Assembly (NCBI GenBank): GCA_964368875.1
Contig: CAYJDG010000010.1
Coordinates: 1-57,458, forward strand
Direction: 5' to 3'
Source of the DNA: CAYJDG01 sp964368875
Lineage (GTDB): Bacteria; Pseudomonadota; Alphaproteobacteria; Micavibrionales; Micavibrionaceae
DNA length: 57,458 bases
Notes under the pieces: model-generated
Told to the model about the DNA's origin: nothing
Seen by the model: only the letters and a program-made list of their open reading frames with translations
The model's database searches: none
Made by a program: the position numbers and the translations under genes
In this document: positions 57,262-57,458 of the stretch, piece after piece
Layout of the letters: every line of letters starts with the position of its first letter
Position numbering within the stretch: position 1 is the first letter of the stretch

Positions 57262-57458
57262 GAGCGTAATGTCGCGCCGGTTTTAGCCGCGACAGCTTCA
57301 ACGATTTTTTTGCTTAAGGTCTCAATCTCAGCATCTGTCAGAGTCTTATCCTTCGGCTGCAGCGTGACGCTGAGCGCTACGGATTTCTTGCCGGGATCGA
57401 CACCTTTGCCGGTATAGACATCAAAGATCGCCACATCGGAAATCAATTCACGGTCGAC
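57258..57458 (-). CDS. pheT: Phenylalanine--tRNA ligase beta subunit, 3' end
   Basis: The last 66 codons of PheT, continuing beyond the window. The sequence ELISDVAIFDVYTGKGV, then KKSVALSVTLQPKDKTLTDAEIE and EAVAAKTGATLRS, is the C-terminal ferredoxin-fold anticodon-binding (FDX-ACB) domain of the family. Its TGA stop overlaps the ATG of a small downstream frame. pheS is presumably further along the minus strand. Confidence 0.92.
   Translation of the reverse strand, partial: VDRELISDVAIFDVYTGKGVDPGKKSVALSVTLQPKDKTLTDAEIETLSKKIVEAVAAKTGATLRS

Noticed and set aside
57056..57301. An 81-codon minus-strand frame starting inside pheT
   Set aside because: Its first half is Arg/His-rich and out of frame with pheT. 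Only its second half looks like protein, better explained as the continuation of the frameshifted gene at 57261.

Overview
The window looks like a chromosomal segment of an alphaproteobacterium. Clade markers seen in the sequence are a GcrA-family cell-cycle regulator, the NDUFA12 / MlaD-like / DUF2155 gene trio, a single long RelA/SpoT protein, a two-domain cold-shock protein, a phasin, and a BTLCP-type cysteine protease. A Micavibrionales- or Rhodospirillales-like lineage is my best guess, but it is only a guess. Four 100-N placeholders show this is a draft or metagenomic scaffold. One of them (39386-39485) is flanked by an exact 55-base duplication and is probably an assembly overlap, not missing DNA. 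I see no insertion sequence, prophage, CRISPR array or integron.

Layout. 1-4.7 kb: panB (cut by the window edge) and, divergently, a hotdog thioesterase and panC; then SCO1/SenC, a lipoprotein and a PhoH-family ATPase on the minus strand. 4.9-9.5 kb: an OafA-type acyltransferase with an SGNH domain, a small unknown gene, an FMN reductase, and nrdB with a clear NrdR box. 9.5-14.6 kb: an APC permease flanked by three minus-strand paralogues of unknown function, then DUF2155 / mlaD / NDUFA12. 14.7-22.4 kb: RidA, an EmrAB-like efflux pair, and a minus-strand clp cluster (clpS, two unknown genes, clpA, and a response regulator fused to a guanine-deaminase-like domain without its zinc cysteines). 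22.5-26.6 kb: phasin with operator-like inverted repeats, a SPOR-tailed D-Ala-D-Ala carboxypeptidase, a pseudopilin-like protein, a lipoprotein, and a small gene under a near-perfect Fur box.

26.7-35.3 kb: hldE; an apparent MshEN (cyclic-di-GMP-binding type) and LapG-like protease fusion; converging on it a large membrane protein with a degenerate archaemetzincin-like domain; pyruvate kinase; and an ATP-cone-less nrdA. 35.4-43.7 kb: a bacterial PH-domain protein, a histidine phosphatase, a GNAT enzyme, rmlC-rmlD behind a tRNA-Gly, two small genes, a YbaK-type deacylase, DUF3147, a CnoX-like thioredoxin, a Lon-substrate-domain protein, Trm112 and DUF971. 43.8-50.3 kb: leuA with a leucine-rich leader peptide, a TorF-type porin, a NYN nuclease, rpoZ and rsh. 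50.3-57.5 kb: DUF2062-acpS-lepB-rnc-era with overlapping stops and starts, gcrA, a two-domain cold-shock protein, fadD, and the 3' end of pheT coupled to a small frameshifted gene.

Most of the window is housekeeping. The most unusual pieces are three proteins with rearranged or degenerate enzymatic domains: the regulator-deaminase fusion (17.7-18.6 kb), the MshEN-LapG fusion (28.4-29.3 kb) and the pseudo-metalloprotease (29.3-31.4 kb). The last two are convergent neighbours. Together they may form an envelope signalling locus in which catalytic folds are reused as sensors; that idea is inference only.
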